Below the pieces are notes generated by a model. The model made no database searches. It saw only the letters and a list, made by a program, of their open reading frames with translations, and was not told the origin of the DNA. Position numbers and translations under genes: made by a program. Below are positions 16,733 to 24,553 of a stretch of 45,000 nucleotides of DNA, in pieces (positions within the stretch are counted from its first letter, which is position 1; each line of letters starts with the position of its first letter). Origin of the DNA: Limimaricola sp. G21655-S1 (GTDB lineage: Bacteria; Pseudomonadota; Alphaproteobacteria; Rhodobacterales; Rhodobacteraceae); contig NZ_JAPWGO010000001.1 of NCBI RefSeq assembly GCF_027213785.1, positions 203,401 through 248,400 of the forward strand, given 5' to 3'.

Positions 16733-18147
16733 GCCACATCGACTGCGACGTCTGCATCATCGGCGCCGGATCGGGCGGGCTTTCGGTCGCGGCCGGCGCG
16801 GCGCAGATGGGCGCGCGCGTGGTGTTGATCGAGAAGGGCGAGATGGGCGGCGACTGCCTCAATCGCGGCTGCGTGCCCTCCAAGGCAATGCTGGCCGCGG
16901 CCAAGCAGGCGCATTCGATGACCAAGGGCGCCGAGATGGGGATCACGCCGACCGCGCCGGAGATCGATTTCGCCGCGGTGAAGGACCATGTCGCGCGCAG
17001 CATCGCCACCATCGCGCCGGTCGATTCGCAGGAGCGTTACGAGGGTTTCGGCGTCACGGTGATCCGCGAGCATGCCTGTTTCACCTCTCCCGACGAACTC
17101 CGGGCGGGCGATACCACCGTCAAGGCGCGCCGCTTCGTGCTCGCCACCGGCTCGCGTCCGCTGGTGCCGCCGATCGACGGCATCGAGGAGACGCCTTTCC
17201 TTACCAACGAGACGATCTTCGATCTGCGCGAGAAGCCGGACCATCTGCTGATCATCGGCGGCGGGCCGATCGGCCTCGAAATGGCGCAGGCGCATCGCAG
17301 GCTCGGCTGCGAGGTGTCGGTGATCGAGGGCGCCCGGGCGCTGGGCAAGGACGATCCCGAACTGGCGGGCCAGCTTTTGTCGATGCTGCGCGAGGAGGGC
17401 ATCCGCATCGAGGAGCAGGCCAAGGTCACGCGCGTTTCCGGCGAGGCCGGCGCGATCCGGGTCGAGACCGAGAAGGGCGCCTTCGAAGGGACGCATCTGC
17501 TGCTTGCCGTGGGCCGCGAGGTGGTGACCGACGGGCTCGGGCTCGACGTGGCACACGTGAAACATGGCCCCAGGGGCATCGCCGTCGGTGCCGATCTGCG
17601 CTCGGAGACGAATCGTCGCGTCTATGCCGTCGGCGACGCCGCCGGCGGACTGATGTTCACCCATGTGGCGGGCTACCATGCCGGTGTGATCATTCGCTCG
17701 ATGCTGTTCGGCCTGCCATCAAAGGCCAAGACCGCGCATATCCCGTGGGCCACCTATACCGATCCGGGCCTCGCGCAGGTGGGATTGACCGAAGCGGAGG
17801 CGCGCGAGAGGCATGGCGATGCGCTAAAGGTGATCCGCGCGCGCTTCGACGAGAACGACCGCGCCATCGCCGAGGGCCGCACCGAGGGGATGCTGAAGCT
17901 GATGGCGGTCAAGGGCCGCCCCGTGGGCGCGACGATCCTCGGGCCGGAAGCAGGCGACCTGATCGGCGTCTGGGCCATCGCCATCGCCAGCGGCACCAAG
18001 CTGTCGAAGATCGCCGGCGCCGTGTTGCCCTATCCGAGCCGTGGTGAAATCAACAAACGTGCAGCGGGCAACTATTTCAGCGCCAGCCTGTTTGATAACG
18101 AATGGGTGAAGACAGCCGTCCGGGCGGTCCAGCGCTGGGTTCCCTGA
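16729..18147 (+). CDS. FAD-dependent disulfide-reductase homologue (Lpd/MerA-like)
   Basis: A 472-residue flavoprotein. The FAD site is CIIGAGSGGLSVA and the redox-active cysteine pair lies in GGDCLNRGCVPSKA. The NAD(P)H site is LLIIGGGPIGLEMA, and RVYAVGDAAGG is the second FAD block. The C-terminal dimer domain ends with AVLPYPSRGEINKRA. The usual His-Pro-Thr-x-x-Glu active-site segment of lipoamide dehydrogenase is therefore missing, and the substrate should differ from lipoamide. No pyruvate or oxoglutarate dehydrogenase genes are nearby. It overlaps the TVP38 gene, implying a shared membrane-linked role. Confidence 0.85.
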   Translation: MSHIDCDVCIIGAGSGGLSVAAGAAQMGARVVLIEKGEMGGDCLNRGCVPSKAMLAAAKQAHSMTKGAEMGITPTAPEIDFAAVKDHVARSIATIAPVDSQERYEGFGVTVIREHACFTSPDELRAGDTTVKARRFVLATGSRPLVPPIDGIEETPFLTNETIFDLREKPDHLLIIGGGPIGLEMAQAHRRLGCEVSVIEGARALGKDDPELAGQLLSMLREEGIRIEEQAKVTRVSGEAGAIRVETEKGAFEGTHLLLAVGREVVTDGLGLDVAHVKHGPRGIAVGADLRSETNRRVYAVGDAAGGLMFTHVAGYHAGVIIRSMLFGLPSKAKTAHIPWATYTDPGLAQVGLTEAEARERHGDALKVIRARFDENDRAIAEGRTEGMLKLMAVKGRPVGATILGPEAGDLIGVWAIAIASGTKLSKIAGAVLPYPSRGEINKRAAGNYFSASLFDNEWVKTAVRAVQRWVP

Positions 18148-18181
18148 GGGTCCGGCCGCCCGGCGGCGCAAAAGGGACCAG

Positions 18182-19579
18182 ATGTTCAATACCCTCTCCG
18201 GACGATTCCTCGCTCTGACCACGGTCTTCGTGATGCTGGCCGAGGTGCTGATCTTCGTCCCTTCGGTGGCGCGGTTCCGGCAGGACTACCTGCAACTGCG
18301 GCTCGAGCGGGCGCAGATCGCCTCGCTGGCGCTCTTGGCCTCGGAGACGCTCGACGCCGATCTCGAGGCTGAGCTTCTGGAGAATGCCGGCGTCTACAAC
18401 GTCGTGCTCCGGCGCGACGAGGTGCGCCAGCTCGCGCTGTCCTCGCCGATACCCGAGCCGATCCATGCCACCTACGATCTGCGCAATGATTCCGCGCTGC
18501 AGCTGATCCGCGACGCGCTGCGCACCCTTCTCGACGCCGATGAGCGGATCATCCGGGTGATCGGCGACCCGGTGCAGCAGGGCGGGCTTCTAATCGAGGT
18601 GACGATGGACGAGGCACCGCTGCGCGCCGAAATGCTGGAATACGGTCTGCGTATCCTGATTCTCTCGGCGGTGATCTCGGTGGTGACGGCAGCGCTCCTC
18701 TTCGCCGCGGTGCAGGCCTTTCTCGTGACCCCGATCAAGCGGGTGGTGGCGCAGATCCAGAGCTATGCCGACGCGCCCGAGGATGCGCGCCGGATCATCG
18801 CGCCGCGCGCCGGGCTGCGCGAACTGCGCGAGGCCGAGACGGCGCTGCAGGCGATGGAAACGCAGCTCACTTCGGCGCTGCGCCAGAAGGACCGGCTGGC
18901 CCAGCTCGGCTCCGGCGTGGCCAAGGTCAGCCATGACCTGCGCAACATCCTCACCTCGGCCCAGCTCTTCGCCGACCGGCTCGACAGCTCCGAGGATCCG
19001 CTGGTCAAGCGCATGGCGCCCAAGCTGGTCGGCTCGATCACCCGCGCTGTGAACCTGTGCGAATCGTCGCTGGCCTTCGGACGTGCCGAGGAGCCACCGC
19101 CACAGCTCGCCCGGCTGCCGCTGGCGGCTCTGGTCACGGAAGTGCTTGAGGCGGAGCGGCTCGCCGCGGGCGAGGGCGGCGAGGTCGAGTTCCACGACGA
19201 GGTGCCGCCGGGGCTGGTGCTGCGCGCCGATGCCGAGCAGCTGTTCCGCGTGCTGTCGAACCTCGTGCGCAACGCGCGGCAGGCGATCATGGCGAAGGGC
19301 GGGGGCGGGCGCGTCACCGTTTCGGCGCGCGAGGACGAGGACGCCTGGTGGATCTTCGTCACCGATACCGGGCCGGGCCTGCCGCCCAAGGCGCGGGAGC
19401 ATCTGTTCCGGGCGTTTCGCGGCGGCGTGGCCAAGGGCGGCACCGGGCTGGGCCTTGCCATCGCCGCCGAGCTGGTGCGCGGTCATGGCGGCCGGCTCGA
19501 ACTGACGCGCAGCGACGAGACCGGCACCCAGTTCGCGATCTGCCTGCCGCGCAGCGCCCCGCAGCTGGCAGTCGGCTAG
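18182..19579 (+). CDS. Membrane-bound sensor histidine kinase (orphan)
   Basis: A 465-residue kinase. TM1 is at about residues 8-30, a periplasmic sensor domain at 31-153, TM2 at 155-182, a HAMP-like linker at 182-235 and HisKA around KVSHDLRNILTS with phospho-acceptor His251. The ATPase domain carries the N-box LVRNARQAI and the G-boxes DTGPGLP and GGTGLGLAIA. AAAGGGA sits 5 bases before ATG 18182. It follows the disulfide-reductase homologue by 34 bases and is probably co-transcribed. No response regulator is encoded anywhere in the window, so its partner is unknown. Confidence 0.88.
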   Translation: MFNTLSGRFLALTTVFVMLAEVLIFVPSVARFRQDYLQLRLERAQIASLALLASETLDADLEAELLENAGVYNVVLRRDEVRQLALSSPIPEPIHATYDLRNDSALQLIRDALRTLLDADERIIRVIGDPVQQGGLLIEVTMDEAPLRAEMLEYGLRILILSAVISVVTAALLFAAVQAFLVTPIKRVVAQIQSYADAPEDARRIIAPRAGLRELREAETALQAMETQLTSALRQKDRLAQLGSGVAKVSHDLRNILTSAQLFADRLDSSEDPLVKRMAPKLVGSITRAVNLCESSLAFGRAEEPPPQLARLPLAALVTEVLEAERLAAGEGGEVEFHDEVPPGLVLRADAEQLFRVLSNLVRNARQAIMAKGGGGRVTVSAREDEDAWWIFVTDTGPGLPPKAREHLFRAFRGGVAKGGTGLGLAIAAELVRGHGGRLELTRSDETGTQFAICLPRSAPQLAVG

Positions 19580-19640
19580 GCCTGCCGCCACGGCAGGAGG
19601 GAGGTCGGGCAGAAACGTGAAGATTTCTCGAAAACGGCCC

Positions 19641-19669
19641 TTGCATGTCCCGGCACCGGACGGTAGATC
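19641..19669 (+). promoter_or_regulatory. Promoter of tRNA-Arg
   Basis: TTGCAT (19641-19646) is followed after 17 bases by TAGATC (19664-19669). The predicted start is about 10 bases before the mature tRNA end. The -35 is of the CTTGC type often seen before alphaproteobacterial stable RNA genes. Confidence 0.45.
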
Positions 19670-19685
19670 GGCCTCACTCTACAGC

Positions 19686-19762
19686 GGACTGGTAGCTCAG
19701 TTGGATAGAGTACTTGACTACGAATCAAGGGGTCGGGGGTTCGAATCCTCCCCAGTCCGCCA
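19686..19762 (+). tRNA. tRNA-Arg (anticodon ACG)
   Basis: A complete cloverleaf: acceptor stem GGACTGG/CCAGTCC (19686-19692 with 19752-19758), D arm GCTC...GAGT, anticodon stem CTTGA/TCAAG with loop CTACGAA, a five-base variable loop, T arm GGGGG-TTCGAAT-CCTCC, discriminator G (19759) and an encoded CCA (19760-19762). The ACG anticodon, with A34 converted to inosine by TadA, reads CGU, CGC and CGA. Confidence 0.97.
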
Positions 19763-19791
19763 CTTCCTCCCATTCGGAACGAGAGATCGAT

Positions 19792-19811
19792 GAAGCCCCT
19801 CCGGGGGCTTT
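19792..19811 (+). terminator. Hairpin terminator after tRNA-Arg
   Basis: The inverted repeat AAGCCCC/GGGGCTT (19793-19799 with 19804-19810) has a four-base loop and lies 30 bases after the tRNA. The following T run is short and interrupted. Confidence 0.6.
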
Positions 19812-19909
19812 CGTCGTTTCGAATGCTATCTTTTCAGACGGGGGACTCGAAATCCGGCGAACCCGCGATACCTCCGGAAAAGAACGTGGATTCAACCGGG
19901 AGGACCCCG

Positions 19910-20428
19910 ATGGCCGAGGACAGGGAAGAACGGATCCGGCGGCGCGCCTATGATCTGTGGCAGCGCGAAGGTGCGCCCGAAGGGCGTCACCAGGATCACT
20001 GGCACGAAGCGGTGGCGCAGATCGACGCCGAAGACGCGACCGATACCGACGTGGCGCCCGAGACGGCGGCCGCGGCGGGGCTTGCCGGTCGCAGCGACGA
20101 CCTGCCCTTGAACGCGGACGGGCTCGACGAGATGGACGTGCAGCAGGCCCGCGAAGGCATGCCGGAGGCGCCCGGCGAACAGATCGCCGACACGACCCCC
20201 GCCACCGGCGGGCGCCGCAAGAGCGCTGCCAAGAAGGCCGAGCCCGGCGCCGCGCCCAAGCGTGGCCGTCCGCGCAAGAACGCCAAGGTCGACCCCGACA
20301 AGGCAGGGGCGGCCGAGGGCGGCAACACTGTGAAACCGGGCGAAAAGAAGGTCTCGCGCCGGGCCGTGCGATCTGGCCCGGAGAAGACCGCCGACGCCTA
20401 TGCCAAGGGGCCGAGCGAAACCCGCTGA
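19910..20428 (+). CDS. DUF2934 protein with AT-hook-like basic motif
   Basis: A 172-residue, highly charged protein. The N-terminus (REERIRRRAYDLWQREGAPEG...HWHEA, about residues 4-33) matches DUF2934, a short domain of unknown function common in alphaproteobacteria. The rest looks disordered and rich in Ala, Asp, Glu, Lys and Pro. PKRGRPRK at about 117-124 has the GRP core of an AT-hook, suggesting DNA contact. GGAGG lies just before ATG 19910. An open frame extends upstream to 19790 but lacks a ribosome site and crosses the tRNA terminator. The function is unknown. Confidence 0.75.
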   Translation: MAEDREERIRRRAYDLWQREGAPEGRHQDHWHEAVAQIDAEDATDTDVAPETAAAAGLAGRSDDLPLNADGLDEMDVQQAREGMPEAPGEQIADTTPATGGRRKSAAKKAEPGAAPKRGRPRKNAKVDPDKAGAAEGGNTVKPGEKKVSRRAVRSGPEKTADAYAKGPSETR

Positions 20429-20445
20429 GGCCGGATGCCGAAGGT

Positions 20446-20485
20446 CATGAAAGGGCCGCTTCCGGGTGGAAGCGGCCCTTTCATG
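20446..20485. terminator. Perfect 18-bp bidirectional terminator
   Basis: A perfect inverted repeat with 18-bp arms (20446-20463 with 20468-20485, starting CATGAAAGGGCCGC) and a GGGT loop lies between the converging DUF2934 and YebE-like genes. The AAA/TTT part of the stem and the flanking T residues would serve both directions. Confidence 0.85.
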
Positions 20486-20507
20486 TTTCAAGACGCGACA
20501 GGCGGGA

Positions 20508-21191
20508 TCAGGGAGCGAGTTCCTCGGCCTCGCGTGCCTCTTCCTCGGTGATGCCGAGCCGATTTCTGAGCAGCGTCAGATAGGCGCGGTTCGCCTCGGT
20601 TTCAGAATCCACCGCGGCGCGGGAAGCAAGGTAGAACTCGATCGCCGTGTCATGATCGTCGATCCGCGCGAGCAGCGTATCGATCGGCTTGGGGTTCTCG
20701 ATTTCCGTGGCGATCAGCCGCCGCTCATCGGCGCTGGCCTCGGCCTCATCGAGCTGGCCTGCGATGCGGTGCCGTTCATCCATCGAGAGATTGCCGTCCG
20801 CATGGGCGGCCGCGATCATGCCCCGGATCAACAGCAGGGCGCGGTCGTCGCTCATCGCCTCGGCGGCCTGCTGGTGGCGCGGATCGGGCGTCTCGGTCGA
20901 TTGTGCCTCGCCGCCCAGCGCTCCGGCGATCTGGTCGAAGATGCCACTCAGCCCCGATCCGGAGCCGCTGGATGCCGCGTGGGCGGTGGAGCCGCTGACA
21001 CGCTGGCGCGACTGGTGATCGCGATAGGCCTGGTAGGCCATGTAGCCCAGCGCCGCGACGCCGGCCTTGCCGCGCAGCCCGCGGCCACCAAGTCCGCCGA
21101 GCAGCGCCGCGCTGCCGAGGCTGCCACGGCGCCGACCGCGCCCGGCCATCCGCGAGGCCAGCATGACGCCGAGAATCCGTTTGAGGCTCAT
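20508..21191 (-). CDS. YebE/DUF533-family protein with TerB-like domain
   Basis: A 227-residue protein. A Gly/Arg-rich N-terminus (SRMAGRGRRRGSLG...) leads into a hydrophobic stretch at about 27-52 containing GVAALGYMAYQAYRDHQ. After a flexible serine/glycine linker comes the C-terminal helical domain (about 105-220), with RALLLIRGMIAAAHADGNLS and DERHRIAGQL typical of DUF533/TerB-like folds. E. coli YebE is an envelope-stress-induced membrane protein of unknown function. The start at 21191 has AAGGA upstream. An open frame reaches back to 21407 but overlaps the divergent glycosyltransferase. Confidence 0.85.
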   Translation of the reverse strand: MSLKRILGVMLASRMAGRGRRRGSLGSAALLGGLGGRGLRGKAGVAALGYMAYQAYRDHQSRQRVSGSTAHAASSGSGSGLSGIFDQIAGALGGEAQSTETPDPRHQQAAEAMSDDRALLLIRGMIAAAHADGNLSMDERHRIAGQLDEAEASADERRLIATEIENPKPIDTLLARIDDHDTAIEFYLASRAAVDSETEANRAYLTLLRNRLGITEEEAREAEELAP

Positions 21192-21345
21192 GGGATCATC
21201 CTTTCCGCCTGGGTTCGCAGATGGAACGACGCGGTCGGGCGCTTCGTTCCGTGGGCTTCGCGCCGGTGCGGCCCCGCACCCGGCCTTGACCCCTCCGTCG
21301 CGGGGCGCAGTTGTCAGTCCTGACGAACCGCAAGGGAGCGCATGC

Positions 21346-22482
21346 GTGAAGATCGCCCTGATGACCCATATCCGCCACCCGCTGCGGGCCCCCTTCATGG
21401 GGGGCATGGAGGCGCATGGCTGGCACCTCGCGCGCGAACTGGCGGGGCGGGGTCACGAGGTCACCCTGTTCGCCAGCGGCGACAGCGCCCCGCCGCCGGG
21501 GGTGCGGCTGCATGCGGTGATGGAGGAACATTACGACCGCCGCTACCCGTGGCATGATTTTCACGGCACCGACACGCTCAACGACCTGCTCGATGCCACG
21601 TTCGCGACGGCTTGCCGCGATGTGGCGGCAGGGGCGTTCGACGTGGTGCACAACAATACGTTGCACCGCTTTCCGCCGCGGCTGTCGCGGGCGCGGCGGC
21701 TGCCGATGGTGTCGTCGATGCATGTGCCGCCCTTCGCGGCGCTGCGCCGGGCGATGGGCGACAGCGTGGCGCCGTGGCACCTCGTCACCACCTGCTCACG
21801 GTTGCAGCTCGGGCGCTGGTGGGAGGCTCCGCCGGATTCGGCCCGGGTGGTAGGCAACGGCATCGCCCTGGCGGACTGGCCGTTTTCGGCCTCGGGCGAC
21901 GGATCGGCGGTCTGGGCCGGGCGGATCACGCCGACCAAGGGCACGCATCTGGCAGCGCAGGCGGCGCGGATCGCGGGCGTGCAGCTGACGATTTACGGGG
22001 TGATCGAGCACCGCGATTACTTCGAGGACGAAATCGCGCCGCTTCTGGGAGGCGATATTCGCTATGGCGGCCATCTCGCAGGGGCGGATCTGGCCCCGGC
22101 CTTCGGACGGGCCTCGGCTCTGCTCTTCACGCCGCTCTGGGACGAGCCCTTCGGCCTTGCGGCGATCGAAGCGATGGCATGCGGCCTGCCGGTGGCGGCA
22201 GTGGAGATGGGCGCGGTGCGAGAGGTGATCGGCCCCTGCGGCACCTATGCCCCGCCAAATGACCCCGAAGGCTTGGCCCGGGCGCTTGTCAGGGCGATGA
22301 GCTTGCCGCGCGAGGCGGCGCGGGCCCGGGTCGAGCAGAGGTTCTCGATACGCGCGATGGTGGATGGCTATGAGGCGCTCTACGCCGAGGCGGTCGCGGC
22401 GCGCGCGGCGGACTGGCCGGGGATCACCTATGCGCCGCACGAGCTGGAGGTCGCCCCGGAGGCCATGACCGCCGGGGCCTGA
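21346..22482 (+). CDS. Family 4 glycosyltransferase (GT-B fold)
   Basis: A 378-residue cytoplasmic retaining glycosyltransferase. The N-terminal acceptor domain has MTHIRHPLRAPFMGGMEAHG (the glycine loop) and ELAGRGHEVTLFASGD. The C-terminal donor domain has WAGRITPTKGTHLA and the EX7E-type motif DEPFGLAAIEAMACGLPVAA. AAGGGAG (21332-21338) ends 7 bases before a GTG at 21346, which begins KIALMTHIRHP; an ATG four bases earlier is in another frame. It diverges from the YebE-like gene and its stop lies 6 bases from that of the converging GT2 gene. Donor and acceptor are unknown. Confidence 0.85.
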   Translation: MKIALMTHIRHPLRAPFMGGMEAHGWHLARELAGRGHEVTLFASGDSAPPPGVRLHAVMEEHYDRRYPWHDFHGTDTLNDLLDATFATACRDVAAGAFDVVHNNTLHRFPPRLSRARRLPMVSSMHVPPFAALRRAMGDSVAPWHLVTTCSRLQLGRWWEAPPDSARVVGNGIALADWPFSASGDGSAVWAGRITPTKGTHLAAQAARIAGVQLTIYGVIEHRDYFEDEIAPLLGGDIRYGGHLAGADLAPAFGRASALLFTPLWDEPFGLAAIEAMACGLPVAAVEMGAVREVIGPCGTYAPPNDPEGLARALVRAMSLPREAARARVEQRFSIRAMVDGYEALYAEAVAARAADWPGITYAPHELEVAPEAMTAGA

Positions 22483-22488
22483 GGCCCT

Positions 22489-23415
22489 CTATTCCGCCGC
22501 GACCGGGGCGGCGCTGGGCGCGGCGCGGCGCCGCTCGATCTCGCGGATCACCTCGGCCGAGTTGCAATAAGGCCGGTGGCTCTGGTGCCGGGTCAGCGCC
22601 AGATCCCCCTCGGAGGGCGCGCGCAGGATACGGATCGCGGTTTCGTCCTGCGCGATCAGCCCCATCAGTTCGAAGGCATGGAGCCAGTGCCCCATGGTGC
22701 GATGGCCCCATTTCTCGCGGAACAGCTCGGCGTTGCGCACGACGCTTTCGAGATGATGCACGGGCGGCATGTGGTGCGGATGATACTGGTGATAGGCGCG
22801 CGCGCCCTTGGCCCAGCCGATCTTCATCCCCGCCTCCTCGAGCGACCGGCCGAAATCGGTATCCTCGCCGCCATAGCCGTGGAATCGCGTGTCAAAGCCA
22901 CCGACACGATCGAAATCGGCGCGGCGGATCGCGAAGTTCAACGACCAGAAGCAGCGGTAATCGTTGCAACCGCGGATGCCCTGCGGCGGCGGGCCCTGCC
23001 GGTCGGAATGGCGCTCGGCCACGGCCTCGAAATCGGCATAGTCCCAGCCGTCGCGGTTCACCCCATCGGGCAGATACATGACCTCGCCCATCACCAACCC
23101 GTCGAAACCGGCGAGATGGCGGCCGTAATCGGCCACGAAATCGGGATCGGGGATGCAGTCGACGTCGAGGAACAGCAACTCGTCACCTTGTGCTTCGCGG
23201 GCGGCGAGATTGCGCGCTTCGGCAAGCGGCAGGCTGTCGCGGATCAGCGCCACCTGCCGCACCGGGAAGGGAGCGTCGGGCAGGGCATACGCCGCTTCCT
23301 GCATGCGCACGATCACCAGCTCTGTCGGCAGTTCGGTCTGGCGCGACAACCCGCGCACCAGATTGGCAAGATGCGCATCGCGCCCGCGGGCGATGGTCAG
23401 GACGGAAGCGGTCAT
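22489..23415 (-). CDS. Family 2 glycosyltransferase with GT7C-like C-terminal block
   Basis: A 308-residue GT-A enzyme. The N-terminal Rossmann-like part has SVLTIARGRDAHLANLVRGL and ELVIVRM. The metal-binding DXD is in LLFLDVDCIPDP. FDTRFHGYGGEDTDFGRSL (about 200-218) is the Glu-Asp block shared with galactosyltransferase-type C-terminal domains. AGGAG lies 6 bases before ATG 23415, preferred over the in-frame ATG at 23445. It is the third gene of the minus-strand unit, 16 bases after the MurG-like gene. A sugar-nucleotide donor is expected; specificity cannot be inferred. Confidence 0.83.
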   Translation of the reverse strand: MTASVLTIARGRDAHLANLVRGLSRQTELPTELVIVRMQEAAYALPDAPFPVRQVALIRDSLPLAEARNLAAREAQGDELLFLDVDCIPDPDFVADYGRHLAGFDGLVMGEVMYLPDGVNRDGWDYADFEAVAERHSDRQGPPPQGIRGCNDYRCFWSLNFAIRRADFDRVGGFDTRFHGYGGEDTDFGRSLEEAGMKIGWAKGARAYHQYHPHHMPPVHHLESVVRNAELFREKWGHRTMGHWLHAFELMGLIAQDETAIRILRAPSEGDLALTRHQSHRPYCNSAEVIREIERRRAAPSAAPVAAE

Positions 23416-23431
23416 GAGTAACTCCTGGGGT

Positions 23432-24553
23432 TCATTCGGCAACAAGGGCGAGCGGGGCGCTATGGCCCCAGCTCCGCCGGATCAGCGTTTCGAGCCATGC
23501 GGCGGCACCTTGGGCGGCGTCGGGGGAGACGAGCGCGCGCATGCGCGCCGCGTCGTGGCGCATCAAGACCGCATCGACCGCCGCGCGCCATGCATGGACC
23601 GAGGAGGGGAGGTGCGGCTCGACATGGGCGACACCGGCCGCATCGAGGGCGCGGGCCTTGGCGTGCTGCTCGTCGAAGTAGCGCCATTCCGGCACCGCGA
23701 TCCACGGCACGCCTGCCGACATAACCTGATGGCAGGTGGTGTTGCCGGTCGAGGCGATGACCAGATCGGCGGCCGCGATCCGGTCGGGCGCGTCATCGAC
23801 CCAGCCGTGATGGGTCAGGTTTCCGGGCTCGGTGGCGTGCCAGTCGCGCGCGACATGGCCGATGCTGTGCCATTGCCAGTCGGGAAAGGCGCGGGCGCCG
23901 ACACCGATCGGCGCCTGAGCAAAGCCCGAGCCGCCGCCGCCGGAAACGACCAGAGCGACCCTGTCATCGGCGCCGATGCCCAGCCTAGCGCGGGCCTCGG
24001 CGCGCCCGGGCATCGGCGCGATCCCGAGGCCGCCCGCGAAATGCGTCCTATCCCGCATCCAGCCCGGCCAGTCGGGCTGCGCCAGATCCTCGTGACAGGG
24101 CGCGAGCAGTCCCAAAGCCCCGCGATAGGCGGCGACATGGCCGGGATCGCTTCGGTCGCCATGCTGCAGCACCTTTACATGCGGAACCGAGCAGATCCGC
24201 GCGAGCTGCGCGATCTCGGCCGAGACGTCGCAGACCATCAGCGCCGGATCGGCCTCGCGGAACCAGCCTGCGATGAGGCCCATCGCCTCGCGGATGCCGG
24301 GCCAGCCCACCGGTGCGCAATGCAGCGTGTCAGGCGTGTCGAGATCGGCAAGCCCCGGCGCCTCGGCGCCCGTGGCCTCGAACAGAGAGGGGGTAGTTAT
24401 GATGCTGGCCTGCGGCGGCAGGGGCGGAAAGATGTCGTCGCGGGCGCAGAAGATGGTGATAGGCCGCTCCGGCGGCAGCGCCCAGGCCAGCGCGGCGCAA
24501 CGCTCGGCATGGCCGCGCCCCTGGTGATGGACGAAGTATCCCAGCGGCCTCAT
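23432..24553 (-). CDS. MurG-like (GT-B) glycosyltransferase
   Basis: A 373-residue protein. The N-terminus MRPLGYFVHHQGRGHAERCAA resembles the glycine-rich acceptor loop of GT1/GT28 enzymes. ALVVSGGGGSGF opens the C-terminal donor domain, and ADLVIASTGNTTCHQVMSAG followed by VPWIAVPEWRYFDEQ is the usual nucleotide-sugar-binding segment. Its start overlaps the stop of the upstream SPS-like gene by four bases (24550-24553), so the two are translationally coupled and probably act on the same product. Exact chemistry is unknown. Confidence 0.78.
   Translation of the reverse strand: MRPLGYFVHHQGRGHAERCAALAWALPPERPITIFCARDDIFPPLPPQASIITTPSLFEATGAEAPGLADLDTPDTLHCAPVGWPGIREAMGLIAGWFREADPALMVCDVSAEIAQLARICSVPHVKVLQHGDRSDPGHVAAYRGALGLLAPCHEDLAQPDWPGWMRDRTHFAGGLGIAPMPGRAEARARLGIGADDRVALVVSGGGGSGFAQAPIGVGARAFPDWQWHSIGHVARDWHATEPGNLTHHGWVDDAPDRIAAADLVIASTGNTTCHQVMSAGVPWIAVPEWRYFDEQHAKARALDAAGVAHVEPHLPSSVHAWRAAVDAVLMRHDAARMRALVSPDAAQGAAAWLETLIRRSWGHSAPLALVAE

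Noticed and set aside
18182-19579. A hybrid kinase with a receiver domain
   Set aside because: The protein ends shortly after the GTGLGLAIA box and has no receiver-type Asp-Asp/Lys pattern.
19686-21191. Genomic island or prophage integrated at tRNA-Arg
   Set aside because: The tRNA is complete, and no integrase, direct repeat of its 3' end or mobile gene follows; the downstream genes look native in composition.
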